Assembly (NCBI GenBank): GCA_024694785.1
Contig: JAILJL010000172.1
Coordinates: forward strand, 1-11,567
Direction of reading: 5' to 3'
DNA: 11,567 nucleotides
From: Lachnospiraceae bacterium
GTDB taxonomy: Bacteria; Bacillota; Clostridia; Lachnospirales; Lachnospiraceae
Below, piece by piece: positions 1 to 5,549 of the stretch (the stretch's first letter is position 1; every line of letters begins with the position of its first letter). A program made the position numbers and the translations under genes. The notes under the pieces were generated by a model. The model made no database searches. It was not told where the DNA came from and worked only from the letters and a program-made list of their open reading frames with translations.

Positions 1-214
1 TACCATTCTCTGCGTTATCAGATGCCTGATTAAGACCACGGATCTGGCTTCTCATCTTCTCAGAAATCTTTAATCCTGCTGCGTCATCGCCTGCACGGTT
101 GATTCTGTATCCACTTGACAACTTCTCTGTTGACTTGGAAAGATCACCTGTAGAGATACCTAACTGTCTGTTTGTGTTCATTGCTGATAAATTGTGCTGT
201 ACTACCATACTCAT
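1..214 (-). CDS. fliC: second flagellin, N-terminal 71 codons only (runs off left edge)
   Basis: This is the start of a second flagellin, the filament subunit exported through the flagellar secretion channel. The 71 readable residues begin [18 protein letters not shown] and include [20 protein letters not shown], the conserved N-terminal D0/D1 helix of flagellins. The sequence differs from the complete flagellin at 575-1657 at only three residues (42 Gly for Ala, 62 Asn for Asp, 69 Glu for Ala). By my count the DNA differs at 19 of 213 positions, mostly silent, and the first 20 codons are identical. The start is fixed by AGGAGG at 223-228, 8 bases upstream of ATG. The gene lies downstream of the first flagellin in the same direction, beyond a probable terminator, and has its own leader with a putative CsrA hairpin. 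The C-terminal part is outside the window, so its total length and variable domain are unknown. Confidence 0.95.
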   Translation of the reverse strand, partial: MSMVVQHNLSAMNTNRQLGISTGDLSKSTEKLSSGYRINRAGDDAAGLKISEKMRSQIRGLNQASDNAENG

Positions 215-222
215 AAAATTTT

Positions 223-256
223 CCTCCTTGAAAATATTTTTCGGCTTCCTTGCCGA
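223..256 (-). promoter_or_regulatory. putative CsrA two-site operator and ribosome site of the second flagellin
   Basis: Read on the minus strand, TCGGC (256-252) and GCCGA (245-241) form a 5-bp stem around the hexaloop AAGGAA (251-246), which carries the ANGGA core typical of CsrA sites. About 20 bases downstream, CAAGGAGG (230-223) is the ribosome binding site and contains a second AAGGA. Known CsrA repression of flagellin (hag) in Bacillus subtilis uses two sites, one overlapping the Shine-Dalgarno sequence. The match to that layout is seen in the sequence. Binding is inferred. Confidence 0.6.
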
Positions 257-429
257 TGATTGAGTTTCTTGCCGTAAATTGATACCACAAATAAAACTCG
301 GTCTTCGTTATTTAATTGTAGTGTAGTGAATTATGCAAGAGAAACTTCCTGCTAACTGATTCGTAGAATTTAAGTCCACCGGATACACCTATCCGTATGT
401 AACTTGCAATATAGAGATACTGCTTATGA

Positions 430-457
430 TATTCGGCTTCATCCTTGAATCCAATTA
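430..457 (-). promoter_or_regulatory. candidate SigD (sigma-28)-type promoter for the second flagellin
   Basis: On the minus strand TAAT (457-454) is followed after 16 bases by GCCGAATA (437-430). The sigma-28 consensus is roughly TAAA, 15-16 bases, GCCGATAA, so both boxes match partly and the spacing fits. Sigma-28 control of flagellins is established knowledge. The site itself is a by-eye match. It would give an unusually long leader of about 210 bases. Confidence 0.35.
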
Positions 458-488
458 TTAGGTACGCTTCCTTGCGTATTATTATAAT

Positions 489-528
489 AACACATCTTGG
501 CCGGCCGCGCAACCGGCCAAGGCGTGTT
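489..528 (-). terminator. strong palindrome after fliC, probable transcription terminator
   Basis: TTGGCCGG (497-504) and CCGGCCAA (513-520) form a perfect 8-bp GC-rich stem around an 8-base loop. Outer bases 489-496 and 521-528 extend it to about 16 bp with one mismatch. On the minus strand it is followed by the T-rich ATTATTATAAT and lies about 47 bases beyond the fliC stop, as expected for a terminator. The T-run is interrupted, so the fit is good but not perfect. On the plus strand the hairpin is followed by TTTTTCACATTTTTTT, but no plus-strand gene exists to terminate. Confidence 0.55.
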
Positions 529-532
529 TTTC

Positions 533-576
533 ACATTTTTTTAAAATGTCTTGAGAAAGCTTGTAACCGCAAGCTT
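533..576 (-). repeat. two small inverted repeats at the fliC 3' end
   Basis: AAGCTTG/CAAGCTT (557-563 and 570-576) forms a 7-bp stem with a 6-base loop, and the fliC stop codon (575-577) sits largely inside it. Next, ACATTTT/AAAATGT (533-539 and 543-549) forms an AT-rich 7-bp stem. Together with the 489-528 palindrome the flagellin transcript would end in three consecutive stem-loops. A role in 3' stability is an inference. Confidence 0.4.
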
Positions 577-1657
577 AACGGATTAAGTTAAGTACGCCCT
601 GAGTTGACTGGTTAGCCTGAGCGAGCATTGACTGTCCTGCCTGAGCAAGGATGTTGCTCTTGCTGTAAGCTACCATTTCAGAAGCCATATCAACATCGCG
701 GATCTGGCTCTCAGCTGCCGAGGTGTTCTCAGATGCTGTATCAAGGTTTGCTATTGTATGCTCAAGTCTGTTCTGAAGAGCACCGAGTGCTGATCTCTGG
801 CTTGATACTGAATTAATAGCTGCCTGAACCTTAGACAATGTCTGGTTAGCTACTGTAAAGTTATCAACTGCTACCCTTACGCACTGCTTAAGTGATGTTA
901 ACTTGCCACCTGTATTAGCTACACTATGGAATCCCTTAGCGCTTGCTACAGCTGTCTTAACCTTGTCAAGAGTTGTATATACGCAACCGGCGTATACATA
1001 CTTGCCACCGGATGTCTTAACATCTGCTGTATTCTGTGTGTAAAGTACATTCTTTGCTGCATCAAATGCTGCCGACTTTGTTGTGAATCCCTTTACAGAC
1101 TGACCATTAACTGCTGCACCGTAAGTTACGAAAGATGTAACCTTAAGTCCGATGTTCTCAGCGTCCATGTTCTTAATCGTAATTGCAATGTTCTGACCAA
1201 CATTGGCACCGATCTGTAACTTAGTATCCTTCAATGTACCATCAAGAAGATTCTTCTTGTTGAACTGGGTTGTTGAAGAGATTCTATCGATTTCTTCCGT
1301 AAGTGCCTGTAACTCTTCGTTAATAGCGTCACGGTCGATATCTTCGTTAGTATCGTTAGCGCCCTGTACTGCTAACTGGTTCATTCTCTGAAGGATAGCG
1401 TGGGTCTCGTTAAGAGCACCTTCTGCTGTCTGGATAAGAGAAATACCGTTTGCTGCATTGTCAGATGCCTGATCAAGACCACGGATCTGGCTTCTCATCT
1501 TCTCGGAAATCTTCAATCCTGCTGCATCATCTGCTGCACGGTTGATTCTGTAACCGCTTGATAACTTCTCTGTAGACTTAGATAAATCACCTGTGGAGAT
1601 ACCTAACTGTCTGTTTGTGTTCATTGCTGATAAATTGTGCTGTACTACCATACTCAT
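575..1657 (-). CDS. fliC: flagellin, filament subunit
   Basis: This is a complete 360-residue flagellin, the exported protein that polymerises into the flagellar filament. The N-terminal D0/D1 helices span about residues 1-165, with [20 protein letters not shown] at 33-52 and LQRMNQLAVQGAND at 89-102, the region that in other flagellins is recognised by TLR5. A short variable region of about 100 residues (roughly 168-270) is followed by the C-terminal D1/D0 helices (LEHTIANLDTASENTSAAES, ending VLNLIR). It is shorter than enteric flagellins because the outer domains are small. Two cysteines, Cys225 and Cys259, lie in the variable region, which is unusual for flagellins. The start is set by CAAGGAGG at 1666-1673. 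The gene follows the chaperone genes after a 170-base leader. Its leader carries a CsrA-like hairpin, so post-transcriptional control is likely. Confidence 0.98.
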   Translation of the reverse strand: MSMVVQHNLSAMNTNRQLGISTGDLSKSTEKLSSGYRINRAADDAAGLKISEKMRSQIRGLDQASDNAANGISLIQTAEGALNETHAILQRMNQLAVQGANDTNEDIDRDAINEELQALTEEIDRISSTTQFNKKNLLDGTLKDTKLQIGANVGQNIAITIKNMDAENIGLKVTSFVTYGAAVNGQSVKGFTTKSAAFDAAKNVLYTQNTADVKTSGGKYVYAGCVYTTLDKVKTAVASAKGFHSVANTGGKLTSLKQCVRVAVDNFTVANQTLSKVQAAINSVSSQRSALGALQNRLEHTIANLDTASENTSAAESQIRDVDMASEMVAYSKSNILAQAGQSMLAQANQSTQGVLNLIR

Positions 1658-1665
1658 AATATTTT

Positions 1666-1702
1666 CCTCCTTGAAATTAAATTGTTACGGCGTCCATGCC
1701 GT
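1666..1702 (-). promoter_or_regulatory. putative CsrA two-site operator and ribosome site of fliC
   Basis: On the minus strand ACGGC (1702-1698) pairs with GCCGT (1691-1687) around the hexaloop ATGGAC (1697-1692), which has the ANGGA core. The ribosome site CAAGGAGG (1673-1666) lies about 20 bases downstream and holds a second AAGGA. The same structure occurs before the second flagellin, with the outermost pair switched from A-T to T-A, which is a compensatory change. CsrA repression of flagellin is established in Bacillus subtilis. Its operation here is inferred from this architecture and from csrA and fliW lying nearby. Confidence 0.65.
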
Positions 1703-1827
1703 GTTTATAAGTAATGGGTCCTTATTTCTCTTTTAATCGAGATAAGGAAAAAAATTAACTAGATTGTAATGCACCTGCGCTTGGTGCACTTTTAATATAT
1801 GTAAAAGGATAATTCCCTTCTACCAAA
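1703..1827 (-). other. distal leader of fliC with two inverted repeats
   Basis: Between the FliT-like gene and the CsrA-like hairpin there are two further inverted repeats. One is 1768-1790 (described separately). The other is 1720-1747, with arms CCTTAT/ATAAGG and an inner CTC/GAG separated by a 2-base bulge. A run of seven T on the minus strand precedes the second one. I could not find a convincing sigma-28 promoter here. CTCGATTA at 1741-1734 is the best -10-like sequence but has no good -35 partner. Confidence 0.4.
1768..1790 (-). terminator. possible terminator or attenuator after the FliT-like gene
   Basis: On the minus strand AGTGCACC (1790-1783) pairs with GGTGCATT (1775-1768) around a 7-base loop, giving 8 bp including one G-U pair. 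That pair is an A-C mismatch on the plus strand, so the hairpin favours minus-strand RNA. It lies about 38 bases after the FliT-like stop. The T-run TTTTTTT comes about 14 bases later instead of directly after the stem, so termination may be partial or absent. Confidence 0.35.
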
Positions 1828-2307
1828 TTAATGCTTCTCGTTAAAGAACTGCGGGTCTATGTAATTGACCTTCTGCATATTGTCCTTATAGAGCTTAGCT
1901 GCCCGATTCGACTGTGTCAGAACTTTGCCTTTTTTTTTAAGTCTGGCGAAGTGTCTCATCGCTGCTTCTTTGTTCCTTGCTTCTTCTGACTGAATCACTT
2001 CCGATAACTCAGTGAGCTTCCTAATCAAGTCCTGCATGTGGTTGATCTCTTTCTTGTAGGCTTCTCTGTTGACCTGAAGTTCATCTCTTACATGTTCATA
2101 TACTTCATTGAAGCCTTCATCCAAGAAATTAATCTCATCCACAAGCTCTCCCTTCGTATTCGTAAGCTCATCCCATTTGTCAATGTCCGGATCCTCTTCA
2201 CTAAGAAGCAGGGCCTGTTGTTCGTTCATCGCCTTGACCTTCAGGAGAATATCTACTTTCTTCTCAAGGCTTTGCTGCAAGGCGAGAACATAATCTCTTT
2301 GCTCCAT
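1828..2307 (-). CDS. small coiled-coil flagellar protein, probable FliT/FlgN-like export chaperone
   Basis: This 159-residue, highly charged protein is predicted mostly helical by eye (start MEQRDYVLALQQSLEKKVD) and ends in a basic stretch (RLKKKGKVL) followed by NYIDPQFFNEKH. It has no signal peptide and no membrane segment. A single base separates the fliS stop from its ATG, and AAAGG 9 bases upstream serves as ribosome site, so it is the last gene of the flaG-fliD-fliS operon. FliT, the FliD chaperone, occupies this position after fliS in many bacteria, and FlgN-type chaperones share this size and helical build. The role as a FliD or junction-protein chaperone is inferred from position and shape, because I cannot recognise a diagnostic FliT motif. 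I am confident that it is a real gene and only moderately confident of the function. Confidence 0.8.
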   Translation of the reverse strand: MEQRDYVLALQQSLEKKVDILLKVKAMNEQQALLLSEEDPDIDKWDELTNTKGELVDEINFLDEGFNEVYEHVRDELQVNREAYKKEINHMQDLIRKLTELSEVIQSEEARNKEAAMRHFARLKKKGKVLTQSNRAAKLYKDNMQKVNYIDPQFFNEKH

Positions 2308-2308
2308 A

Positions 2309-2701
2309 TTACTCTGCCTTTGCTTGTGGTCTGTTAAGTTCCATTACCTGTTTCCAGGTATCTCTCATGGTTCTCAAGTGACCCAGAACCTCTTCGAGTA
2401 TTTCTTTGTCCTTAGTCATGTTGGCTTCGTGAAGTCTTTGCTTAAGATATGTATATACATTCTCGAAGTCCTTGGCTACAGGATATTTATGATCAAGAGT
2501 AATTATAAATTCCGTAATGATGTTCTTGGTCTTCATGATATTGACATAAGCCTTTTCAACATCCTTTTGTTCGATAGCCATTATAGCTATGTTACAGAAC
2601 TTAATTGCTCCATCATAAAGCATAAGTGTTAATTCTGCAGGAGTTGCAGTTAAAACCTTGTTGTTATTGTATTGTGCATATGCGTTCTGTGCTACTGACA
2701 T
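2309..2701 (-). CDS. fliS: flagellin export chaperone FliS
   Basis: FliS binds the C-terminal helix of flagellin in the cytoplasm, preventing early polymerisation and delivering it to the export gate. In the Gram-positive regulatory circuit it also influences how much flagellin is available to FliW. The 130-residue product has the family length. It starts AQNAYAQYNNNKVLTATPAE and carries the core motif LTLMLYDGAIKF (24-35), with a helical remainder ending in the tail NRPQAKAE. The ribosome site AAGGAGG lies in the 12-base gap after fliD and fixes the ATG. The order flaG-fliD-fliS is typical of the family. Assignment is secure. Confidence 0.97.
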   Translation of the reverse strand: MSVAQNAYAQYNNNKVLTATPAELTLMLYDGAIKFCNIAIMAIEQKDVEKAYVNIMKTKNIITEFIITLDHKYPVAKDFENVYTYLKQRLHEANMTKDKEILEEVLGHLRTMRDTWKQVMELNRPQAKAE

Positions 2702-2713
2702 AACAACACCTCC

Positions 2714-4231
2714 TTAATTACTGCTTCCGAGAAGTGACGCAAGTGACTGTGTCTGTGACTGAAGTTTGGTAAGTGCGGTCTCCATCTTGGAGAACTTCTT
2801 GTACCAGGATTCCTCGTACTTACTTACCTTGGTCTCCCAATCGGAAATCTTGCTCTTCAGCTCTTTCATCTCGTTATTCATTTCCTTATCGTTATATACC
2901 GTATATGCTGAACGAAGCGTCGTCGAGGTCATCTTGGTATGTAACGAATCGTATACATTAGATGCAACCTTGTTGAAGAACTTCTGTACGAGATCAGGAT
3001 TCGATGCTATCATCTCTCTTAACTTATCTGCCTTATCGGCTGTAAGCTTGTCATCCTTATCGCCGGCTATATGATAAGCATTCTGCTCATTCTCTGCCGA
3101 ATATGTAATTCCAAGCCCGTCTATACCGAAATCGGATAAGTGATATGTCTTGCCGTCAATTACAACACCCTGTGACATCGCATTGGTAAGAGCATTGATT
3201 ATCGAACCTAACTGCTCATCTCTTCTGAAAAGCGAATCCTTAATCTTACCTTCCCACTTTTCAACTTCTTTCTCAGATAACTCCGACTTCTCGTCATCTG
3301 ATAATGGTTCGTAATCCTTGGCTGATTCTGCGTTGTACCCCTTAGTCATCTCATTGATAAGGCTGTTATAGTCACCAACGAAAGACTTTATCATATCGTA
3401 GATACCGTCCGTATCAGTCGATACGTTGATGGTCATTGCAGTATCCGTTACGCCGAGAGCTTCGATTGTTACACCTGCTACCGTAAGCGAATTGCTATCC
3501 GATTCAAATGTTGCTCCGTTAACAACTATCTTGGAATCCGAGCCATCCTGCTTCTGTGCCGTTGAAAGAAGTCCGAGACTTTCAAGTGCGTCTTCGCTAT
3601 CTCCGTCAGCTGTAAGTCTGAAGTCATTCTTTGCTCCGGATTCGGAGTGAATGATAATTCTCTGTGTTGTCTTATCAAATGAAGCGGAAAGACCGGTCTC
3701 TTCTTTGATTCTGTCGATTACATCGCCAAGTGTATCGGTTGATTTGAATTCCACGAACTTCTCTGTCGGTAATGTATCGTGATCGTTAGGATCACCGATC
3801 TGAAATTTCATCTTTCCGTCTGCTGCAACACCAAGTTCTGCAAGAGTTGTTGATGTTGTTGCATCCTTACCGAGTAAAGTTGTATCAACCTTACCGCCTG
3901 TAAGGTAAGCTGCCTTGGCGAGCTTCTTAATCTCTACTGTCTGTGTTCCGTTAGCGGCACCGTTACCTGCTGTAATCTTAGCCTTGGTTGAATCGGATAC
4001 CGTAACGTTCTTCTTTGCCGAGAATGAACTTGCCATTCTCATGCTGCTAAGCGATCCCGAATAGAAGCCGTATACCTTGGTATTCATGTCTTTCCATTTT
4101 TCCTGCTTCCATTCAAGCTTTGTTTTCTGTTTGTTGAAGGTTTCGAGCTTGGTGCTATATGCGTTAACCAATTCCTTTACCATGGAATCAGTATCCAGAC
4201 CCGAAGCCATTCCGGTTAATCTGATTGACAT
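2714..4231 (-). CDS. fliD: flagellar filament cap protein FliD (HAP2)
   Basis: FliD forms the cap at the filament tip that folds incoming flagellin. The product has 505 residues. The conserved N-terminal segment (MSIRLTGMASGLDTDSMVKE at 1-20) and the coiled region ending in the QTQSLASLLGSSN tail flank variable outer domains, including the TVEIKKLAKAAYLTGG stretch. No cysteine was seen, unlike the neighbouring junction proteins and flagellin. AGGAGG 8 bases before ATG (about 4235-4240) overlaps the flaG stop codon, which suggests translational coupling. It sits between flaG and fliS, as in many Firmicutes. Confidence 0.97.
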   Translation of the reverse strand: MSIRLTGMASGLDTDSMVKELVNAYSTKLETFNKQKTKLEWKQEKWKDMNTKVYGFYSGSLSSMRMASSFSAKKNVTVSDSTKAKITAGNGAANGTQTVEIKKLAKAAYLTGGKVDTTLLGKDATTSTTLAELGVAADGKMKFQIGDPNDHDTLPTEKFVEFKSTDTLGDVIDRIKEETGLSASFDKTTQRIIIHSESGAKNDFRLTADGDSEDALESLGLLSTAQKQDGSDSKIVVNGATFESDSNSLTVAGVTIEALGVTDTAMTINVSTDTDGIYDMIKSFVGDYNSLINEMTKGYNAESAKDYEPLSDDEKSELSEKEVEKWEGKIKDSLFRRDEQLGSIINALTNAMSQGVVIDGKTYHLSDFGIDGLGITYSAENEQNAYHIAGDKDDKLTADKADKLREMIASNPDLVQKFFNKVASNVYDSLHTKMTSTTLRSAYTVYNDKEMNNEMKELKSKISDWETKVSKYEESWYKKFSKMETALTKLQSQTQSLASLLGSSN

Positions 4232-4242
4232 ATCAGCACCTC

Positions 4243-4653
4243 CTATCTCTTCTCATCTACCATAATTCCGGCCATCTCCCAAGCCTTGGCGATCAAGTCA
4301 AGGGTCTTCTCTGCCGGGAATTCCTTTACTACTTCTTTCGTATCCTTATTAAGGATCTTAATTGTCATACGACCTGTCTGCTCGTGAATACCGAACTGAA
4401 CGGTCTTATTTGCGTTCTGCTTATTAATCTCGTCCACTGCTCTCTTAATAGCCTCTGCAGCCTTGGAGTCGTTAATTTCAACGTCGCTATTCCTTTGATT
4501 ACCGGTGATTTCTACCGCCTTTGAAATAGACTTTTCTGCGACTTCCGGTGTATCCATAGACTTGTTTACAGTGTCTATTGTCGGCTTAACTGAACTTGCT
4601 GCATTACTCTGATAAGATGCATTGTTAATCGAATTAATTTTTTCAATTGACAT
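4243..4653 (-). CDS. flaG: FlaG family flagellar protein
   Basis: This 136-residue protein has a low-complexity, Ser/Asn-rich N-terminal half (about 1-60) and a conserved FlaG domain at about 65-136. The domain contains TVQFGIHEQTGRMTIKI (84-100), then a KDTKEVVKEFPAEKTLDL segment and GIMVDEKR at the end. FlaG is linked to filament length control in some bacteria, and its biochemical role is poorly defined. It opens the flaG-fliD-fliS operon, with a ribosome site ACGGAGGTGA at 4661-4670. Its 161-base leader has a promoter-like sequence and a hairpin with a GGA hexaloop, so it may share CsrA control with flagellin. Confidence 0.93.
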   Translation of the reverse strand: MSIEKINSINNASYQSNAASSVKPTIDTVNKSMDTPEVAEKSISKAVEITGNQRNSDVEINDSKAAEAIKRAVDEINKQNANKTVQFGIHEQTGRMTIKILNKDTKEVVKEFPAEKTLDLIAKAWEMAGIMVDEKR

Positions 4654-4660
4654 AAGATTT

Positions 4661-4713
4661 TCACCTCCGTGTGAATCATCCTTACCTTTTGATTACCCAC
4701 TTCCTTATGGGCA
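4661..4713 (-). promoter_or_regulatory. flaG leader hairpin with GGA hexaloop plus two more GGA motifs (putative CsrA site)
   Basis: On the minus strand CCCAT (4711-4707) pairs with GTGGG (4700-4696) around AAGGAA (4706-4701), the same hexaloop as in the second flagellin leader. Flanking bases extend the stem to 7 pairs with G-U wobbles that are mismatches on the plus strand. Downstream follow TAAGGATG (4684-4677) and the ribosome site ACGGAGG (4670-4664), each with ANGGA. Three spaced GGA motifs ending at the ribosome site suggest a CsrA target. Confidence 0.5.
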
Positions 4714-4717
4714 GGAA

Positions 4718-4747
4718 ATTATATCTACTCCATATATCGAATGGTAA
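4718..4747 (-). promoter_or_regulatory. candidate sigma-A-type promoter of the flaG operon
   Basis: On the minus strand TATAAT (4723-4718) is a perfect -10 box. TTACCA (4747-4742) is a 4-of-6 match to the -35 box with an 18-base spacer. Transcription would begin near 4711, so the mRNA would start at or just inside the GGA hairpin. No terminator was found between csrA and this point, so read-through from csrA is also possible. Confidence 0.4.
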
Positions 4748-4814
4748 GTAATGATTCTTAACCCTTTCTTTGTGAACGTTTTATGAATTAATCTGCAGTG
4801 TATAAAAGCTCGAT

Positions 4815-5030
4815 TTAGAAGAGATCTGCCAACTTGTCGATACCTTCGTTCTTCATCGACTCCTCGTTCTCTTTCTGAATCTGTAAGTAAATTTCTTTTC
4901 TATAGATAGTTACGTCCTTCGGCGCCTGGATGCCGATCTTGACCTGATCGCCCTTAACCTCAAGAACAGTAATCTCTACATTGTTGCCGATAACTAAGGC
5001 TTCGCCTTTCTTTCTGGTTAATGCCAGCAT
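4815..5030 (-). CDS. csrA: CsrA translational regulator
   Basis: CsrA is a small dimeric RNA-binding protein that blocks translation by binding GGA motifs near ribosome sites. In the flagellar circuit of Gram-positive bacteria it represses flagellin synthesis. The product has 71 residues with the canonical start [20 protein letters not shown], the [20 protein letters not shown] core with Arg44 (a key RNA-contact residue, as are Leu4 and Arg6), and a C-terminal helix extension. Asn55 is present, and I recall that the equivalent residue in Bacillus subtilis CsrA matters for FliW binding. The ATG lies one base after the fliW stop. Its ribosome site AAAGGAGG is inside the last codons of fliW, so the two are translationally coupled. 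Likely targets in this window are the fliC, second-flagellin and flaG leaders. Confidence 0.98.
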   Translation of the reverse strand: MLALTRKKGEALVIGNNVEITVLEVKGDQVKIGIQAPKDVTIYRKEIYLQIQKENEESMKNEGIDKLADLF

Positions 5031-5031
5031 C

Positions 5032-5493
5032 CTACTCGCCTCCTTTTTCCTTATTCTTTTTTAAGATGTCGTATATCGGGAATCGTACCGGATAATCATC
5101 TTCGATAATTACCTGTGCACCCTTCTTCTCATCGACATTGATAATAACAGGCGCTTTTAAGTTAACGCTTATCTGCTCGATGTTGCTTGGTACCTTAACG
5201 GTTACAAGTACGCAGATATTCTCGCCTGTAAGTTCGCCGAGCGGCTTAAGAAGCTCGTCATCAACGAACGGATTATAATCTTCCTTAACTGTTGTCGGAT
5301 TCATTACAGGAAGTGCAAACTGTCCCTCCTCAATGCTCTGAAGATAGGAAATTCTATTCGGTCCTTTCTTCTCTTCATCATAGACAACGGCAAAATGCTT
5401 TAACTCAGGAAAACCGATAATGCCATTTTCGAAAGTTACGATCTTGTTGTCATCAATATCGATTTCGCCAAAAATCTTTGTATTAACTACCAT
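5032..5493 (-). CDS. fliW: flagellar assembly factor FliW, CsrA antagonist
   Basis: FliW binds flagellin in the cytoplasm and, when flagellin is exported, is freed to bind CsrA and lift its repression. It couples filament export to flagellin synthesis. The product has 153 residues, a usual length. Conserved features are the N-terminal strand motif [20 protein letters not shown] (6-25) followed by GFPEL, the LPVMNP segment (61-66), and [10 protein letters not shown] (111-120). The start is fixed by family N-termini and by the lack of alternatives. The leader is odd: AAAGGAGG is about 24 bases from ATG, with a hairpin between. fliW and csrA form a two-gene unit after flgL. Confidence 0.97.
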   Translation of the reverse strand: MVVNTKIFGEIDIDDNKIVTFENGIIGFPELKHFAVVYDEEKKGPNRISYLQSIEEGQFALPVMNPTTVKEDYNPFVDDELLKPLGELTGENICVLVTVKVPSNIEQISVNLKAPVIINVDEKKGAQVIIEDDYPVRFPIYDILKKNKEKGGE

Positions 5494-5525
5494 GGTCCTT
5501 GTCGCAGGGAAACCCTGCCTCCTTT
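5494..5525 (-). promoter_or_regulatory. fliW ribosome site split from its start codon by a hairpin
   Basis: AAAGGAGG (5525-5518) is followed by GCAGGG (5518-5513), TTT and CCCTGC (5509-5504), a perfect 6-bp hairpin, then CGACAAGGACC and ATG. If the hairpin folds, the ribosome site is brought within usual reach of the start but its last G is paired. ACAAGGA (5502-5496) next to the start matches the CsrA-type ACARGGA core. Autoregulation of fliW-csrA through these elements is inferred. Confidence 0.5.
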
Positions 5526-5549
5526 CTCAATTGTATGTGAAGTTGATTG

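Larger units (their letters stand above)
215..574. other. 360-base gap between the two flagellin genes
   Basis: This gap holds no convincing gene. On the minus strand it contains, in order, the 3' palindromes of fliC (about 489-563), a possible SigD-type promoter (430-457), a small hairpin with arms CGGATA/TATCCG (380-395), and the CsrA-like hairpin and ribosome site of the second flagellin (223-256). A 66-codon minus-strand reading frame at 312-512 starts with TTG inside the terminator palindrome, has no ribosome site and resembles nothing known, so it is not annotated. The gap is long compared with the 1-12 base spacings inside the other operons, which supports separate transcription of the second flagellin. 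Confidence 0.6.

Noticed and set aside
312..512. 66-codon minus-strand open frame between the flagellins
   Set aside because: It starts with TTG within the terminator palindrome, lacks a ribosome site, overlaps the candidate promoter and has no recognisable protein features.
215..574. Invertible (phase-variation) segment between the flagellin genes
   Set aside because: The palindromes are short local stem-loops, not inverted repeats flanking the gap. Both flagellins point the same way, and no recombinase gene is present.
926..1219. Plus-strand frame encoding a very cysteine-rich peptide inside fliC
   Set aside because: It is the antisense shadow of the well-supported flagellin gene. The cysteines arise from the complement of common Ala and Thr codons, and it has no ribosome site.
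1734..1760. Sigma-28 promoter upstream of fliC
   Set aside because: CTCGATTA at 1741-1734 partly fits a -10 box, but no acceptable -35 sequence lies 15-16 bases upstream, so it was not listed as a promoter.
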